A stretch of DNA of 64,000 nt from Arenimonas sp. SCN 70-307 (GTDB lineage: Bacteria; Pseudomonadota; Gammaproteobacteria; Xanthomonadales; Xanthomonadaceae): the NCBI RefSeq assembly GCF_001724815.1, contig NZ_MEDO01000014.1, positions 1 to 64,000 of the forward strand, given 5' to 3'. Every line of letters starts with the position of its first letter. Within the stretch, counting starts at the first letter, position 1. The notes beneath the pieces are model-generated. The model did no database searches. It was given only the letters and a program-made list of their open reading frames with translations, and was not told the DNA's origin. Made by a program: the position numbers and the translations under genes. Positions 35,030 through 49,659 of the stretch are shown piece after piece.

Positions 35030-35929
35030 TCAGCGCGGAGGAAGGACCTGCAGGGGGTCGACGGGCTTGCCGTTGCGGCGGACCTCGAAGTGCAGCATGT
35101 CGCGGCTGGTGCCGGTGCGGCCCAGCTCGGCGATCTGCTGGCCGGCCCTGACCTGGGCACCTTCGCCCACCAGACGGCGGCGGTTGTGGGCGTAGGCCGA
35201 GAGCCACTCGTCGCTGTGCTTGACGATGATCAGCTCGCCGTAGCCGACCAGGCCGGCGCCCGAATACACCACCACGCCATCGGCCGCGGCCAGGACCGGG
35301 TCGCCGGCGTTGCCGGCGATGTCCAGGCCCTGGCGCTTGGGGTCGCCGGCGACGAAGCGGCCGATGACCTGGCCGTTGGCCGGCCATCGCCAGGCACCCT
35401 GCACGCCCGTGGCGGGCGTGGAAGGCAGCGGCGGCGAAGGCGTGGCGGGCGGTACCGGCGTGGTGGCCGGCGGATTGGCGGCTACCGGCGGGTTGGTGGG
35501 TGCCCCCGGCGGACGGGTGGCCGGCGTCGTTGCCGGCGTGGCCGGCCCGCGGGGCGGCGCCGTGGCGACGGTGCCCGTGGCCGGGCGCGGTGCCGGCATG
35601 CCGGTCACGCTGGTGCCGCCGGCGGCGGGGCCGGCGTCGCTGCGCAGGCGCAGGCGCTGGCCCGGATAGATGGTGTAAGGCGGGGCGATGCCGTTCCAGC
35701 GCGCCACTTCGCGGTAGTCCAGGCCGTGGCGGAAGGCGATGCCGTAGAGCGTGTCGCCCTGGCGCACCTCGTAGCGGCCATCGCGCGGGATGGCGCTGCC
35801 GGCCGGCGCGGCCGCCGGCGCCGACGAAGGCCGGCCGCCTTCGCGCTTGACCACGCGCGCATTGCCGCAGGCGGCCACCACGGTGACCACCAGCACGGCA
35901 AGCAGGATGCGCGCGGCAGGGGACTTCAT
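35030..35929 (-). CDS. nlpD: LysM-M23 lipoprotein of the NlpD type
   Basis: A 299-residue lipoprotein. A signal ending VVAAC|G gives lipidation near residue 21. A LysM domain (YEVRQGDTLYGIAFRHGLDY..., about 54-97) binds peptidoglycan. A long proline/threonine/alanine linker follows, then an M23-like domain with QGLDIAGNAGDPVLAAADGVVVYSG. The usual catalytic HxxxD is changed (QGLDI in place of xGxDI with an upstream His), consistent with a LytM factor that activates amidases instead of cutting. Coupled to yqaA (ATGA). Confidence 0.92.
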   Translation of the reverse strand: MKSPAARILLAVLVVTVVAACGNARVVKREGGRPSSAPAAAPAGSAIPRDGRYEVRQGDTLYGIAFRHGLDYREVARWNGIAPPYTIYPGQRLRLRSDAGPAAGGTSVTGMPAPRPATGTVATAPPRGPATPATTPATRPPGAPTNPPVAANPPATTPVPPATPSPPLPSTPATGVQGAWRWPANGQVIGRFVAGDPKRQGLDIAGNAGDPVLAAADGVVVYSGAGLVGYGELIIVKHSDEWLSAYAHNRRRLVGEGAQVRAGQQIAELGRTGTSRDMLHFEVRRNGKPVDPLQVLPPR

Positions 35930-36510
35930 GAGCGCATATTCAACCAGACGACGGCGCCGAGGATGACCACCGCCATAATCCAGCCGACGATCTCGATGTA
36001 GCGACGGAACACCGGCTCCACCCGCGGCCCGCCCCAGGCCGCCACGCCCGCGACCAGGAAGAAGCGGATACCACGGCCGACCAGGCACGCCACCACGAAA
36101 GGCAGCAGCGGCATGGCCGCCGCGCCGCCGGCGACGGTGAACACCTTGAAGGGAATGGGCGTGAACGCCGCCACGAACATGATCCACACGCCGTAGCGGT
36201 CGAACAGGCCCTGCACCTCCGAGTACGTGTCGGCGTGCCCCGCCCGCTCGATCCAGGGCATCACCGCCTCGATGGCGAAATAGCCCAGCAGGTAGCCCAC
36301 CACGCCGCCGAGCACCGAGGTGAGCGTGGTCAGCAGGGCGTAGCGCCACCAGGCCCGCGGGCGCGCCAGCGCCATCGGCGCCAGCATCACGTCCGGCGGC
36401 ACCGGGAAGAAGATCGATTCGATGGCACTGGTGAAACCCAGGTACCAGGGCGCGTGGCGATGGGCGGCGAGCTGGCGGCAGCGGTCGTACAGCGGTCCGA
36501 ACAGCTTCAT
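35926..36510 (-). CDS. yqaA: YqaA/DedA-family inner-membrane protein
   Basis: A 194-residue membrane protein with four or five helices and the VTT/SNARE-associated pattern (SAIESIFFPVPPDVMLAPMAL near the start; FTPIPFKVFTVAGGAAAMPL in the middle). Relatives act in lipid flipping and membrane potential maintenance. The ATG at 36510 overlaps the pcm stop (TGATG), and the 3' end overlaps nlpD. Confidence 0.88.
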   Translation of the reverse strand: MKLFGPLYDRCRQLAAHRHAPWYLGFTSAIESIFFPVPPDVMLAPMALARPRAWWRYALLTTLTSVLGGVVGYLLGYFAIEAVMPWIERAGHADTYSEVQGLFDRYGVWIMFVAAFTPIPFKVFTVAGGAAAMPLLPFVVACLVGRGIRFFLVAGVAAWGGPRVEPVFRRYIEIVGWIMAVVILGAVVWLNMRS

Positions 36511-37187
36511 CAAAGCGTTCCAGGCAACAGGGGGACGAAGACCACGGCGCCCAGGTCGTCCTGCACGAACTGGCCGTCGAGGCGGCGGATGCGCAGCAGG
36601 CGCTGGCCGGTGGCGCTGCCCACGGGCGCGACCAGGGTGCCGCCCTCGTCGAGCTGGGCCAGCAGGCCCGGCTCGATCGCGGCGGCGCCGGCGGTGACGA
36701 TGATGCCGCCGAAGGGCGCGTATTCGGGCCAGCCGGCGCGGCCGTCATCGTGGCGGGTGCGCACGTTCAGGCCCTGGTGGCGGAAGCGGCGGCGGGCGAT
36801 GCGCAGCAGTTCCTCGATGCGCTCGACGCTGTAGGTTTCCAGGCCCAGAGTGGCCAGCACCGAGGCCTGGTAGCCCGAGCCGGTGCCCACTTCGAGCACG
36901 CGCGCGGGCAGGCCGTGTTCGATCAGCGCCTCGGTCATGCGCGCCACCACCCAGGGCTGGGAGATGGTCTGGCCGTTGCCGATCGGCAGCGCGGTGTCTT
37001 CGTAGGCGCGACTGGCCAGCGCCTCGTCGATGAACACGTGCCGCGGCACGGTGCGCATGGCGGTGAGCACGCGCTCGTCGCGGATGCCGCCCTCGCCGCG
37101 CAGGCGCTCGACCATGCGGTCGCGGGCGCGCTGCGAGGTCATGCCCAGGCCCTTGGCCTCGGGCTGGAGGTGGTAGCGCGGCATCAT
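36510..37187 (-). CDS. pcm: Protein-L-isoaspartate O-methyltransferase
   Basis: A 225-residue SAM enzyme that repairs isoaspartate in aged proteins. Core motifs: [23 protein letters not shown] (near 68-90), [16 protein letters not shown] (motif I), and [16 protein letters not shown] near the end. The ATG at 37187 overlaps the surE stop (ATGA). Confidence 0.96.
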   Translation of the reverse strand: MMPRYHLQPEAKGLGMTSQRARDRMVERLRGEGGIRDERVLTAMRTVPRHVFIDEALASRAYEDTALPIGNGQTISQPWVVARMTEALIEHGLPARVLEVGTGSGYQASVLATLGLETYSVERIEELLRIARRRFRHQGLNVRTRHDDGRAGWPEYAPFGGIIVTAGAAAIEPGLLAQLDEGGTLVAPVGSATGQRLLRIRRLDGQFVQDDLGAVVFVPLLPGTL

Positions 37188-37963
37188 GGCCGGGCCTTCA
37201 TGCCTTCGGCCAGGCCGGTGACCCAGCTGGCGACCTTCTCCAGCGCCTGGTAGCGCGTGAGGTCGACATGGATGGGCGTGATGGAGACGTAGCCGGTGCG
37301 AACGGCGTGGAAGTCCGTGCCCGGGCCGGCGTCCTGCTCGGGGCCGGCGGGGCCGATCCACCACATCGGCCGCCCGCGCGGATCGACCTGCTCGATGCAG
37401 GGCTCGGCGCGATGGCGGTGGCCCAGGCGCGTGACCTCGTAGCCGCGCAGCTGCTCCCACGGCAGGTCGGGCACGTTGACGTTGAGGATGGTGTCGGCCG
37501 GCAGCGGATCGACCAGCAGGCGCGCGGTGATCTCGATCGCGGCGCGCGCGGCGCTGTCGTAGTGCCGGCCCGAGTTTTCGTCGGTGACCAGCGACATCGC
37601 GATGGCCGGGTGGCCGAGGAAGCGGCCTTCCATCGCCGCGGCGACGGTGCCCGAGTAGATCACGTCGTCGCCGAGGTTGGCGGCGGTATTGATGCCCGAA
37701 AGCACGATGTCCGGGTCGCGCTCGAGCAGGCCGGTGAGGGCCAGGTGCACGCAGTCGGTGGGCGTGCCGGCGACGCGCCAGACCGCGTCCTCGAGCTGCT
37801 TGACGCGGATCGGGCGGTCGAGGGTGAGGGAGTTGCTGGCGCCGGATCGGTCGCGGTCGGGCGCGACCACCGTCACCTCATGGCCGGCGGCGCGCAGCGC
37901 CCCCGCCAGGACGCGGATGCCGGGGGCTTCCACGCCATCGTCATTGCTTACCAGTACGCGCAT
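37184..37963 (-). CDS. surE: 5'/3'-nucleotidase SurE
   Basis: A 259-residue metal-dependent nucleotidase. It opens with [20 protein letters not shown], in which the two aspartates bind Mg2+/Mn2+. [17 protein letters not shown] and [20 protein letters not shown] follow. It is first in the surE-pcm-yqaA-nlpD operon; the four genes overlap at every junction. Confidence 0.96.
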   Translation of the reverse strand: MRVLVSNDDGVEAPGIRVLAGALRAAGHEVTVVAPDRDRSGASNSLTLDRPIRVKQLEDAVWRVAGTPTDCVHLALTGLLERDPDIVLSGINTAANLGDDVIYSGTVAAAMEGRFLGHPAIAMSLVTDENSGRHYDSAARAAIEITARLLVDPLPADTILNVNVPDLPWEQLRGYEVTRLGHRHRAEPCIEQVDPRGRPMWWIGPAGPEQDAGPGTDFHAVRTGYVSITPIHVDLTRYQALEKVASWVTGLAEGMKARP

Positions 37964-38042
37964 CGGGAATTCCGCAGGAAGGCGTCCATGATAGCGGAAG
38001 CGCCCACCCCGGTTTCACCCCGGCCTGCGGTAGGCTTCCGGC

Positions 38043-38627
38043 ATGGCCAAGCGCAAGCCACCGGTGGTGCACGTGAGCGAGGACGACGCCGCCCTGTTCC
38101 GGGAGGCGATCGGCGAAGTGCGCCCGCTGCCCGCGCCGCCCCCGCCGCCCGAACGACCGCGCCCGGCGCCGAAGCCGCGCATGCGCGCGCTCGACGAGGC
38201 CGAGGCGCTGGCGCAGTCGCGCAGCGCCGGCTGGTTCGAGGCCACCATCGACGCCGCCGAGGCGCTGGCCTACCGCCGCGACGAAGTGCCGGAGAAAGTG
38301 CTCAAGGCGCTCAAGCGCGGGCAATACAGCGTGGGCGCCGAGCTCGACCTGCACCTGCTGCGCGCCCCCGAGGCCGAGCGCTGGCTGCGTGCCTTCCTGG
38401 CCGAATCGCGCGCCGAGGGCCAGTCCTGCGTGCGCGTCATCCACGGCAAGGGCCTGCGGGCCGCCGCCGGCGGCTCGGTGCTCAAGGCGTTGGTGGACCG
38501 GATGCTGCGCCAGCGCGCGGACGTGCTCGCCTTCGCCTCCGCACCGGAGGCGATGGGCGGTACCGGGGCCGTGCTGGTGCTGCTGGCGCGACGCCGTCCC
38601 GGCGAGCTGGGCCCGCCGGGCGGCTGA
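38043..38627 (+). CDS. Smr-domain nuclease-like protein (YdaL/SmrA type)
   Basis: A 194-residue protein. A charged N-terminus with a proline run (about 28-50) precedes a C-terminal Smr domain, with DLHLLRAPEAERWLRAFL and the VIHGKGLRA loop. Smr domains nick structured nucleic acid or RNA; some rescue collided ribosomes. It is a stand-alone gene, divergent from surE and convergent with the small lipoprotein gene. Confidence 0.9.
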   Translation: MAKRKPPVVHVSEDDAALFREAIGEVRPLPAPPPPPERPRPAPKPRMRALDEAEALAQSRSAGWFEATIDAAEALAYRRDEVPEKVLKALKRGQYSVGAELDLHLLRAPEAERWLRAFLAESRAEGQSCVRVIHGKGLRAAAGGSVLKALVDRMLRQRADVLAFASAPEAMGGTGAVLVLLARRRPGELGPPGG

Positions 38628-38629
38628 AC

Positions 38630-38833
38630 TCAGTCGTCCTTGCGGCGATACGGCGGATTGACCCAGTGCACCTGGGCACCGTTGATCTTGGCGACGCGTT
38701 CGACGGCCGAGATGTAGCCCTCGTCGCGCTCCCAGCCCGAACTGCGGGCCTGGGCGGTATCGCCCGTGCTGGCGCAGGCGGCCAGCAGCAGGCACGACAT
38801 CGACAGCATCAAGCTCTTGCGGGCGGTGTTCAC
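38630..38833 (-). CDS. Small lipoprotein of unknown function
   Basis: A 67-residue protein beginning at GTG 38833 with a strong GAGGAGG ribosome-binding site. The signal SMSCLLLAAC|AS gives a lipobox cysteine near residue 20. The mature part is about 47 residues and ends WVNPPYRRKDD. It may be a small outer-membrane or periplasmic lipoprotein; no domain is recognised. It lies 38 bases downstream of truD. Confidence 0.75.
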   Translation of the reverse strand: MNTARKSLMLSMSCLLLAACASTGDTAQARSSGWERDEGYISAVERVAKINGAQVHWVNPPYRRKDD

Positions 38834-38871
38834 GGCGACCTCCTCATAGGCAAGAAAACCGCGGCTCCAGC

Positions 38872-39924
38872 CTACTCCGCCGGTTCGGGCGCGCAAGTGC
38901 CCCCGCGGGAGGCGTCGCGCACCTCGCCGAGCTCGGCCAGCAGGCCGGTGGCGTAGGCGCCCGGCGGCAGGCCGAAGGCCAGCGACAGCGCGTCCGGCGC
39001 CGGCCAATGCCAGGCCAGCCCGTCCACGCGCACCCGCAGCGCGCGCCGCTCCTGCTTCAGGCCGGCGGCTTCAAGCCCGGCCCGCAGGTCGGCGAAGGGC
39101 TCGACCGCCGCCAGCTCGAGTTCGCGGGCGGCGCCGGCGCTGCGCAGCTCGCCCAGGCCCCACATCGGGCCGGTGGGGTGGATGTCCAGGCGGGCGGCGC
39201 GGGCGGCCAGCTCGGCCGTGGCCGGCTCGGGGCCGAACACGCTTTGGCTGCCGTCGAGCATCCAGACCTCGCCCTCGCGGCCAGAGGCCCAGTCGCCAGC
39301 CTGCACGCGCGCGGCAAGCACGGCGTTGAAGAGCTCCGAACGCGCGGCCGACAGGTAGATGGAGCGCTTGTCGCGGTGCACGCGGGCGCCGGCGAACATG
39401 CGCCGGGCCGACTCGACGTTGTCGCCCTCGCGACCGAAGCGCTGCTCGCCGAAATAATTGGGCAGGCCGTCGCGGGCGATCGCCTGCAGGCGCGCCTCGA
39501 TCGCGGCGTGGTCGCCCTGCACGTCGCGCAGCTGCAGCCCGAAGCGATTGCCGCGCAGCGCGCCGCGCGGCAGCTTGCGCTGGTGCCAGGCGCTTTCGAG
39601 CACGCGCAGCTCCATCGCTTCGAGCGCGGCCAGGTCGGGCGCCACGCGCTTGGGCAGGTGCACGGTGAAGCGCTGGCGGGTGACGGCGTGGCGGTCCTTG
39701 AGGCCGGCATAGCCCACCGCGTGTTCGGCCACGCCGGCCCAGCGCGCCAGGCAGCGGGCGGCGTGCACGGTGTTCATGCCGCGCTTCTCGATCGTCAGCA
39801 GCAGGTGCTCGCCCTGCCCCGAGGCCTCGAAGCCGGGCAGCTCCTCGACGATGAAATCCTCGGGCTGGCTGCGGAAAGCCGCCTGCAGCACCGGGCCGCC
39901 GTGGCCGCCGGGCAGCGCGCTCAC
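38872..39924 (-). CDS. truD: tRNA pseudouridine(13) synthase TruD
   Basis: A 350-residue enzyme that converts U13 of tRNA-Glu to pseudouridine. Motifs: [26 protein letters not shown] near residue 20, [17 protein letters not shown], and the catalytic [20 protein letters not shown] at 39924 overlaps the ispF stop (GTGA). Normal length for the family. Confidence 0.94.
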   Translation of the reverse strand: MSALPGGHGGPVLQAAFRSQPEDFIVEELPGFEASGQGEHLLLTIEKRGMNTVHAARCLARWAGVAEHAVGYAGLKDRHAVTRQRFTVHLPKRVAPDLAALEAMELRVLESAWHQRKLPRGALRGNRFGLQLRDVQGDHAAIEARLQAIARDGLPNYFGEQRFGREGDNVESARRMFAGARVHRDKRSIYLSAARSELFNAVLAARVQAGDWASGREGEVWMLDGSQSVFGPEPATAELAARAARLDIHPTGPMWGLGELRSAGAARELELAAVEPFADLRAGLEAAGLKQERRALRVRVDGLAWHWPAPDALSLAFGLPPGAYATGLLAELGEVRDASRGGTCAPEPAE

Positions 39925-40403
39925 GCGCGCACGACCAGGGCCACCGCCATCGCCGCCAGGCCTTCGCCGCGGCCGGTGAAACCGAGTTTCTCGGAGGTGG
40001 TGGCCTTGACGCTCACCGCATCGACGTCGATGCCGAGGTCTTCGGCCAGGTTGGCGCGCATGGCCGGTGCATGCGCGGCCACCTTGGGGCGCTCGCAGAC
40101 GACGGTGACGTCGACGTTGCCGGCGCGCCAGCCGCGCTCGGCCAGCAGCGCACGACATTGGCGCAGGAAGTGGCGGCTGTCGCAATCCTTCCAGCGCGGG
40201 TCGGACGGCGGGAAGTGCACGCCGATGTCGCCCAGGGCCAGCGCGCCCAGCAGCGCATCGCACAGGGCGTGGATCACCACGTCGCCGTCGGAATGCGCCA
40301 GCACGCCGCGCTCGTGCGCGATGCGCACGCCGCCGAGAACGACGTGGTCGCCCTCGCCGAACGCATGCACGTCGTAGCCCTGGCCGATGCGGATGTCAGT
40401 CAT
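39921..40403 (-). CDS. ispF: 2-C-methyl-D-erythritol 2,4-cyclodiphosphate synthase
   Basis: A 160-residue trimeric enzyme of the MEP isoprenoid pathway. It has the GQGYDVHAF zinc/ligand motif, [25 protein letters not shown], and [18 protein letters not shown] near the end. It overlaps both ispD and truD, so ispD-ispF-truD are translated as a block. Confidence 0.97.
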   Translation of the reverse strand: MTDIRIGQGYDVHAFGEGDHVVLGGVRIAHERGVLAHSDGDVVIHALCDALLGALALGDIGVHFPPSDPRWKDCDSRHFLRQCRALLAERGWRAGNVDVTVVCERPKVAAHAPAMRANLAEDLGIDVDAVSVKATTSEKLGFTGRGEGLAAMAVALVVRA

Positions 40404-41091
40404 TTGCTTGCCTGCGGGAGAGGATGAATTCGGCCAGCGCGAGGTCGGCGGGGGTGGTGATCTTGAGGTTGTCGTCGCGGCCTTCGACCAGGCGCGGCTT
40501 GAGGCCCAGGCGCTCGATGGCCATTGCTTCGTCGGTGACGCGCACGCCGGCGCGGACGGCGGCTTCGAGCGCGCGCACCAGGCTGCCGCGGCGGAACAGC
40601 TGCGGGGTCAGCGCCCGCCACAGCCGCTCGCGCGGCTCGGTGGCGGCGGCACGACCCTGTTCGTCGGCGCGCTTGAGCGTGTCGCGCACCGGCGCGGCCA
40701 GCAGCGCACCCACCGGGTCGGCGCCGCCCTCGAAGAGCAGGCGCGCCAGGTCGTCGCGATGCAGGCAGGGGCGCGCGGCGTCGTGCACCAGGACCCACTG
40801 GTCCTCGCTGACGCTGGCCGGCAGCGCGTGCAGCGCGGCCAGCACCGAGTCGGCGCGCTCGGCGCCGCCGGTGCAGGTGAGCACCGGCTTGCCGCCCAGC
40901 TCGCGCCAGCCCGGCCAGTCGGCGTCGCCGGCGGCCAGGGCCACCACCACGCCATCCACGTCGGGATGGTCGAGCACGGCGCGCAGGCTGTGCTCGATCA
41001 CCCGCCGCCCGGCCAGCGGCAGGTACTGCTTGGGCAGCGGCGCGCCGAAGCGCGTGCCCCGGCCCGCGGCCGCCACCACCGCCCAGGTCAT
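40396..41091 (-). CDS. ispD: 2-C-methyl-D-erythritol 4-phosphate cytidylyltransferase
   Basis: A 231-residue MEP-pathway enzyme. The nucleotide-binding loop [20 protein letters not shown] is at residues 7-26; [10 protein letters not shown] and the late [16 protein letters not shown] are conserved. The ATG at 41091 overlaps the ftsB stop (ATGA). Confidence 0.96.
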   Translation of the reverse strand: MTWAVVAAAGRGTRFGAPLPKQYLPLAGRRVIEHSLRAVLDHPDVDGVVVALAAGDADWPGWRELGGKPVLTCTGGAERADSVLAALHALPASVSEDQWVLVHDAARPCLHRDDLARLLFEGGADPVGALLAAPVRDTLKRADEQGRAAATEPRERLWRALTPQLFRRGSLVRALEAAVRAGVRVTDEAMAIERLGLKPRLVEGRDDNLKITTPADLALAEFILSRRQAND

Positions 41092-41399
41092 TCCTGCTCC
41101 GCCTCGGCGGCGCGGGGCGTGGCGGGGTCGACCACGCGGTAGAAGGTTTCGCCGGGCTTGATCATGCCCAGCTCGCTGCGGGCGCGGTCCTCGACGGCCG
41201 CCTCGCCCGACTTGAGGTCGTCGACCTCGGCCGAGAGTGCGTCGTTGCGCAGCTGCAGGCGCGCGTTCTCGCGCCGCTGCACCTCGACCCGCGCCTCCAG
41301 GCCGCGCACCTCGCGCACGCCGCCGCCGCCCCACCAGAACTTGGCCTGCAGGCCCGCGAGGGCCAGCAGCAGCAAGGCGGGGATCAGCCAGCGGCGCAA
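41088..41399 (-). CDS. ftsB: Cell division protein FtsB
   Basis: A 103-residue bitopic membrane protein. One helix lies near 3-20, then a periplasmic coiled coil (about 30-70, VRGLEARVEVQRRENARLQL with the usual NDALSAEVDDLKSG). FtsB joins FtsL and FtsQ at the septum. It lies 10 bases behind eno, as in most gammaproteobacteria. Confidence 0.95.
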   Translation of the reverse strand: MRRWLIPALLLLALAGLQAKFWWGGGGVREVRGLEARVEVQRRENARLQLRNDALSAEVDDLKSGEAAVEDRARSELGMIKPGETFYRVVDPATPRAAEAEQE

Positions 41400-41409
41400 G
41401 GGCGCGGGC

Positions 41410-42705
<1,296 letters not shown>

Positions 42706-42723
42706 TTATTCAGTCGTCTGGGC

Positions 42724-43064
42724 TCAGGACATCGCCAGGCCGAGGATGATCAGGGCGATGCCGCCCACGATCGGCAGGGCGTTGAGCACCAGGCCGACCC
42801 AGGCGAACACGCGCTTGCGCTCGCCCACGAACAGGCCGGCGATGCCCAGGATGGCGCCCAGGGCGAGCACGGCCAGCGCGGCGATCACGCCGAAACCGAT
42901 CATCATGGCGCGCGGGTCGGTCTCCGATAGCTGGCCGCCGGGCTCGTTCATGCCGATGTAGCCGGCATAGACGAACACGGCCAGCATGGCCAGGCCGGCG
43001 AACACGGCGATGACCGTGGACGCGATGCCCAGGCCGGAGTGCTTAAGCGGGGTGGAAATCGTGT

Positions 43065-43068
<4 letters not shown>
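42724..43068 (-). CDS. Small multi-pass membrane protein (DUF4190/DUF4064-like)
   Basis: A 114-residue protein with three hydrophobic helices (about 12-38, 54-79 and 87-112) joined by short loops. The overall pattern, including [24 protein letters not shown], resembles the DUF4190-type proteins. Function is unknown. It starts at 43068 and overlaps the kdsA stop (ATGA), so it belongs to the pyrG-kdsA-eno operon. Confidence 0.75.
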
Positions 43069-47574
<4,506 letters not shown>

Positions 47575-47601
47575 GGCGGTCGCCACCGCGCGACGGAAAG
47601 C

Positions 47602-47642
47602 GTGACGCACCTCCCGGAAATGTGACGCATCGCGTCACATTT
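47602..47642. promoter_or_regulatory. Strong palindrome and GTGACGCA direct repeats after parE
   Basis: aaatgtgacgc (47618-47628) and its exact complement (47632-47642) are spaced by 3 bases. gtgacgca also occurs at 47602-47609, 20 bases before its second copy at 47622. Direct copies two helical turns apart plus an inverted copy look like a regulator-binding site. The half-site spacing is not that of CRP. No T-run follows, so it is not a clear parE terminator. Confidence 0.5.
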
Positions 47643-47730
47643 CGGCACCCCTGCCCGCCCAAAACCCGCCGTTCGTCGGCCTGCTGGCCGGCCCGGGCGC
47701 CGGCTTGCGTGTCGCCAGCCCCTGCAATAT

Positions 47731-47746
47731 TGTGAACCCGTTCACA
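47731..47746. promoter_or_regulatory. Perfect CRP/Clp-type binding site
   Basis: tgtgaacccgttcaca matches the TGTGA-N6-TCACA consensus exactly and has 7-bp perfect arms. In xanthomonads this is the site of Clp, a CRP-like protein that responds to c-di-GMP and controls surface structures. It lies 160-175 bases upstream of the first pilin-like gene. Confidence 0.65.
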
Positions 47747-47777
47747 TTTGTCGTTTCCTGACGACAGCGTGAATGGG

Positions 47778-47795
47778 TTGGCACGGTTCCTGCTT
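47778..47795 (+). promoter_or_regulatory. Candidate sigma-54 (-24/-12) promoter
   Basis: ttggcacggttcctgctt has GG and GC separated by exactly 10 bases as sigma-54 requires. The -24 box TTGGCACG is consensus; the -12 box is CTGCT in place of TTGCT. It lies 110-128 bases before the first pilin-like gene. Confidence 0.5.
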
Positions 47796-47905
47796 CCACT
47801 CTCCCGAGCCCGCAGTTTGCGAGCCCCCGGTCGGTGATCCGGCCCGGAATGTCGACCCAACAATCCAGTCGCTTCACCTACAGCAAACCCAAAGGAACCA
47901 TGCAC

Positions 47906-48475
47906 ATGAAGACTGTCCGTAGCATCCGAGGCCTCGCCCTCACCGGCGTGGCGGCCCTCGGCCTGATCGCGATGACCCCGGCCATGGCCGAGTCCGATTT
48001 CCAGACCGGCCCCGGCGCCCTGGCGGCCAATGCCGACCTGGACTTCCAGGTCATCATCCCGCGCTTCATCAGCTTCCGCGTCGGCAGCACCGGCGCCACC
48101 GTCGACACCGTCGAGTTCACCGTGGCGGCCGCCAACGTCGGCAACAACAGCCCGGTGTCGCGCACCAATGCCGCCGGCGCGCCGGTCGGCGTGGCCCTGC
48201 TGAGCAACGTCGGCAACGTCAACCTGTCGGCCACCGGCTCGGGCGCGGGCCTGGTCAATGGCGGCAACACCATCGCCTGGACCGAGATCGCCGGCACCAG
48301 CTCCGACGCCGCCAACCTGCCCGTCCCGGGCATCGGCGCCGGCGCCACCTCGTTGACCGCCACCAATGGCGTGATCAACCGCAGCGCCGACTGGACCTTC
48401 ACCTACGCCAACAGCGCCGTGGTCGGCGCCGGTACCTACACCGGCACGGTCACCTACACCGCCTCGGCGCCGTAA
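47906..48475 (+). CDS. Secreted pilin-like beta-rich protein, first gene of fibre operon
   Basis: A 189-residue secreted protein with a signal peptide (about 1-26, ending PAMA) and an all-beta mature part with no cysteines. The segment LDFQVIIPRFISFRVGSTGA and the end GAGTYTGTVTYTASAP recall pilin subunits, and both halves are echoed by the next gene (RAVYLRVG and AAGTYTATVTFTLAQP). It is probably the major subunit. The ATG at 47906 has better spacing to AAAGGA (9 bases) than the ATG at 47900. No named domain is recognised with certainty. Confidence 0.75.
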   Translation: MKTVRSIRGLALTGVAALGLIAMTPAMAESDFQTGPGALAANADLDFQVIIPRFISFRVGSTGATVDTVEFTVAAANVGNNSPVSRTNAAGAPVGVALLSNVGNVNLSATGSGAGLVNGGNTIAWTEIAGTSSDAANLPVPGIGAGATSLTATNGVINRSADWTFTYANSAVVGAGTYTGTVTYTASAP

Positions 48476-48535
48476 GGCACCGCTTCCCAGGACACCGGGG
48501 CCGGCCACCGTGCCGGCCCCGGGACTCCGGAGCGC

Positions 48536-49189
48536 ATGATGATTTCCGCCCCCCTCGCCCGCCTCGTTGTCGTCGCCGTGCTGGTCCTGCTTCCGCAGCT
48601 GGCCACCGCGTTCGACGTCAACATCACCGCCCGCGACCCGCGCGCGGTCTACCTGCGGGTGGGCGACGGCCTGATGAGCAACGGCCCCTACAACCGCACC
48701 ACCAACCCCCTGCCCACCCCGGGCGTCGGTGGGGCGGTGCCCATCATCCGCGCCACCGTGGCGGCCAACCAGGTCGGCAACGGCACCCCGGTGCTGATGA
48801 CCACCCCGAACAATCCCCGTACCACCAGCGACTGGGACAACTACCAGTTCTGCAACTCGGGCCAGGTGTACGTCGGCGGTTTCTACCGCGCGACCAATGC
48901 CAGCACCGGCAACACCGCCCGCCTTACCTACAGCGCCCCCGCCTTCCTCCAGAACGGCACCGGCCAGACCATCCCGATGTCCCAGATCAGCTGGACCACC
49001 AGCGGCAACGGCGACACCGGCGCCCAGCCCATCGCGGCGGGCAGTTTCTCCTCCACCAGCGGTCCGCTGACCACCATCAACCGCAACCAGTGGCGCGAGA
49101 CCTGCATGACCTTCCGCTACGCCAACCAGAACCTCGTGGCGGCCGGCACCTACACCGCCACCGTCACCTTCACCCTGGCGCAGCCATGA
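48536..49189 (+). CDS. Second pilin-like secreted protein
   Basis: A 217-residue protein with a signal peptide (about 1-25, ending ATA). It contains RAVYLRVGDG near residue 35, two cysteines (NYQFCNSG, RETCMTFRY) that may form a disulfide, and the same C-terminal AGTYTxTVTxT strand as the preceding gene. It is likely a minor subunit. GGAG precedes the ATG by a few bases. Its stop overlaps the next start (ATGA at 49186-49189). Confidence 0.72.
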   Translation: MMISAPLARLVVVAVLVLLPQLATAFDVNITARDPRAVYLRVGDGLMSNGPYNRTTNPLPTPGVGGAVPIIRATVAANQVGNGTPVLMTTPNNPRTTSDWDNYQFCNSGQVYVGGFYRATNASTGNTARLTYSAPAFLQNGTGQTIPMSQISWTTSGNGDTGAQPIAAGSFSSTSGPLTTINRNQWRETCMTFRYANQNLVAAGTYTATVTFTLAQP

Positions 49190-49659
49190 GTCGCGCCGCC
49201 GTCCTTGCCGCGCTCCTGCTGCTGTCCGGCCTGGGCATGGCGCCGTCCGCCCACGCCCAGGCCCAGCGCCTGGACGACAGCCAGAGCCAGGTGCTCGGCA
49301 GCACGCTGCAGCTGCGCTGGGACCAGGCCGCGCCGCGCGACGGCCGCGCCGGCACCCTCTCGGGCACCATCACCGTGCTGGTGCGCCTGGACGTGCGCGC
49401 CTGGCGCGGCCGCAACGCCCGCATCTACCAGGTCATTCCCGCCAACGCCGGCGTCGACGTGCAGGCCCAGTGGTCCACCCAGGGCGTGCTGCTGCCGGGC
49501 CAGATGCGCAGCGGCGAGCGGGCGCTCGTCTATGCCGGCCCGGTCAACTCCGACTTCCTGCAAGAAACCTTCCGGCTGACGATCCGCGCCGACGGCGACC
49601 GCCTCGAGCGCACGGAGCGCCTGGAATTCGACTTTGAAATCGAGGCGGAGCCGCTGTGA
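49186..49659 (+). CDS. Third secreted beta-rich protein of the fibre operon
   Basis: A 157-residue protein with a signal peptide (about 1-25, ending AHAQ). The mature part is rich in beta-prone stretches (TLSGTITVLVRLDVRAW, FRLTIRADGDRLE) and has no cysteines. It may be an adaptor, tip or anchor subunit. Coupled at both ends: ATGA with the second pilin-like gene, TGATG with the chaperone gene. No family is recognised. Confidence 0.68.
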   Translation: MSRAAVLAALLLLSGLGMAPSAHAQAQRLDDSQSQVLGSTLQLRWDQAAPRDGRAGTLSGTITVLVRLDVRAWRGRNARIYQVIPANAGVDVQAQWSTQGVLLPGQMRSGERALVYAGPVNSDFLQETFRLTIRADGDRLERTERLEFDFEIEAEPL

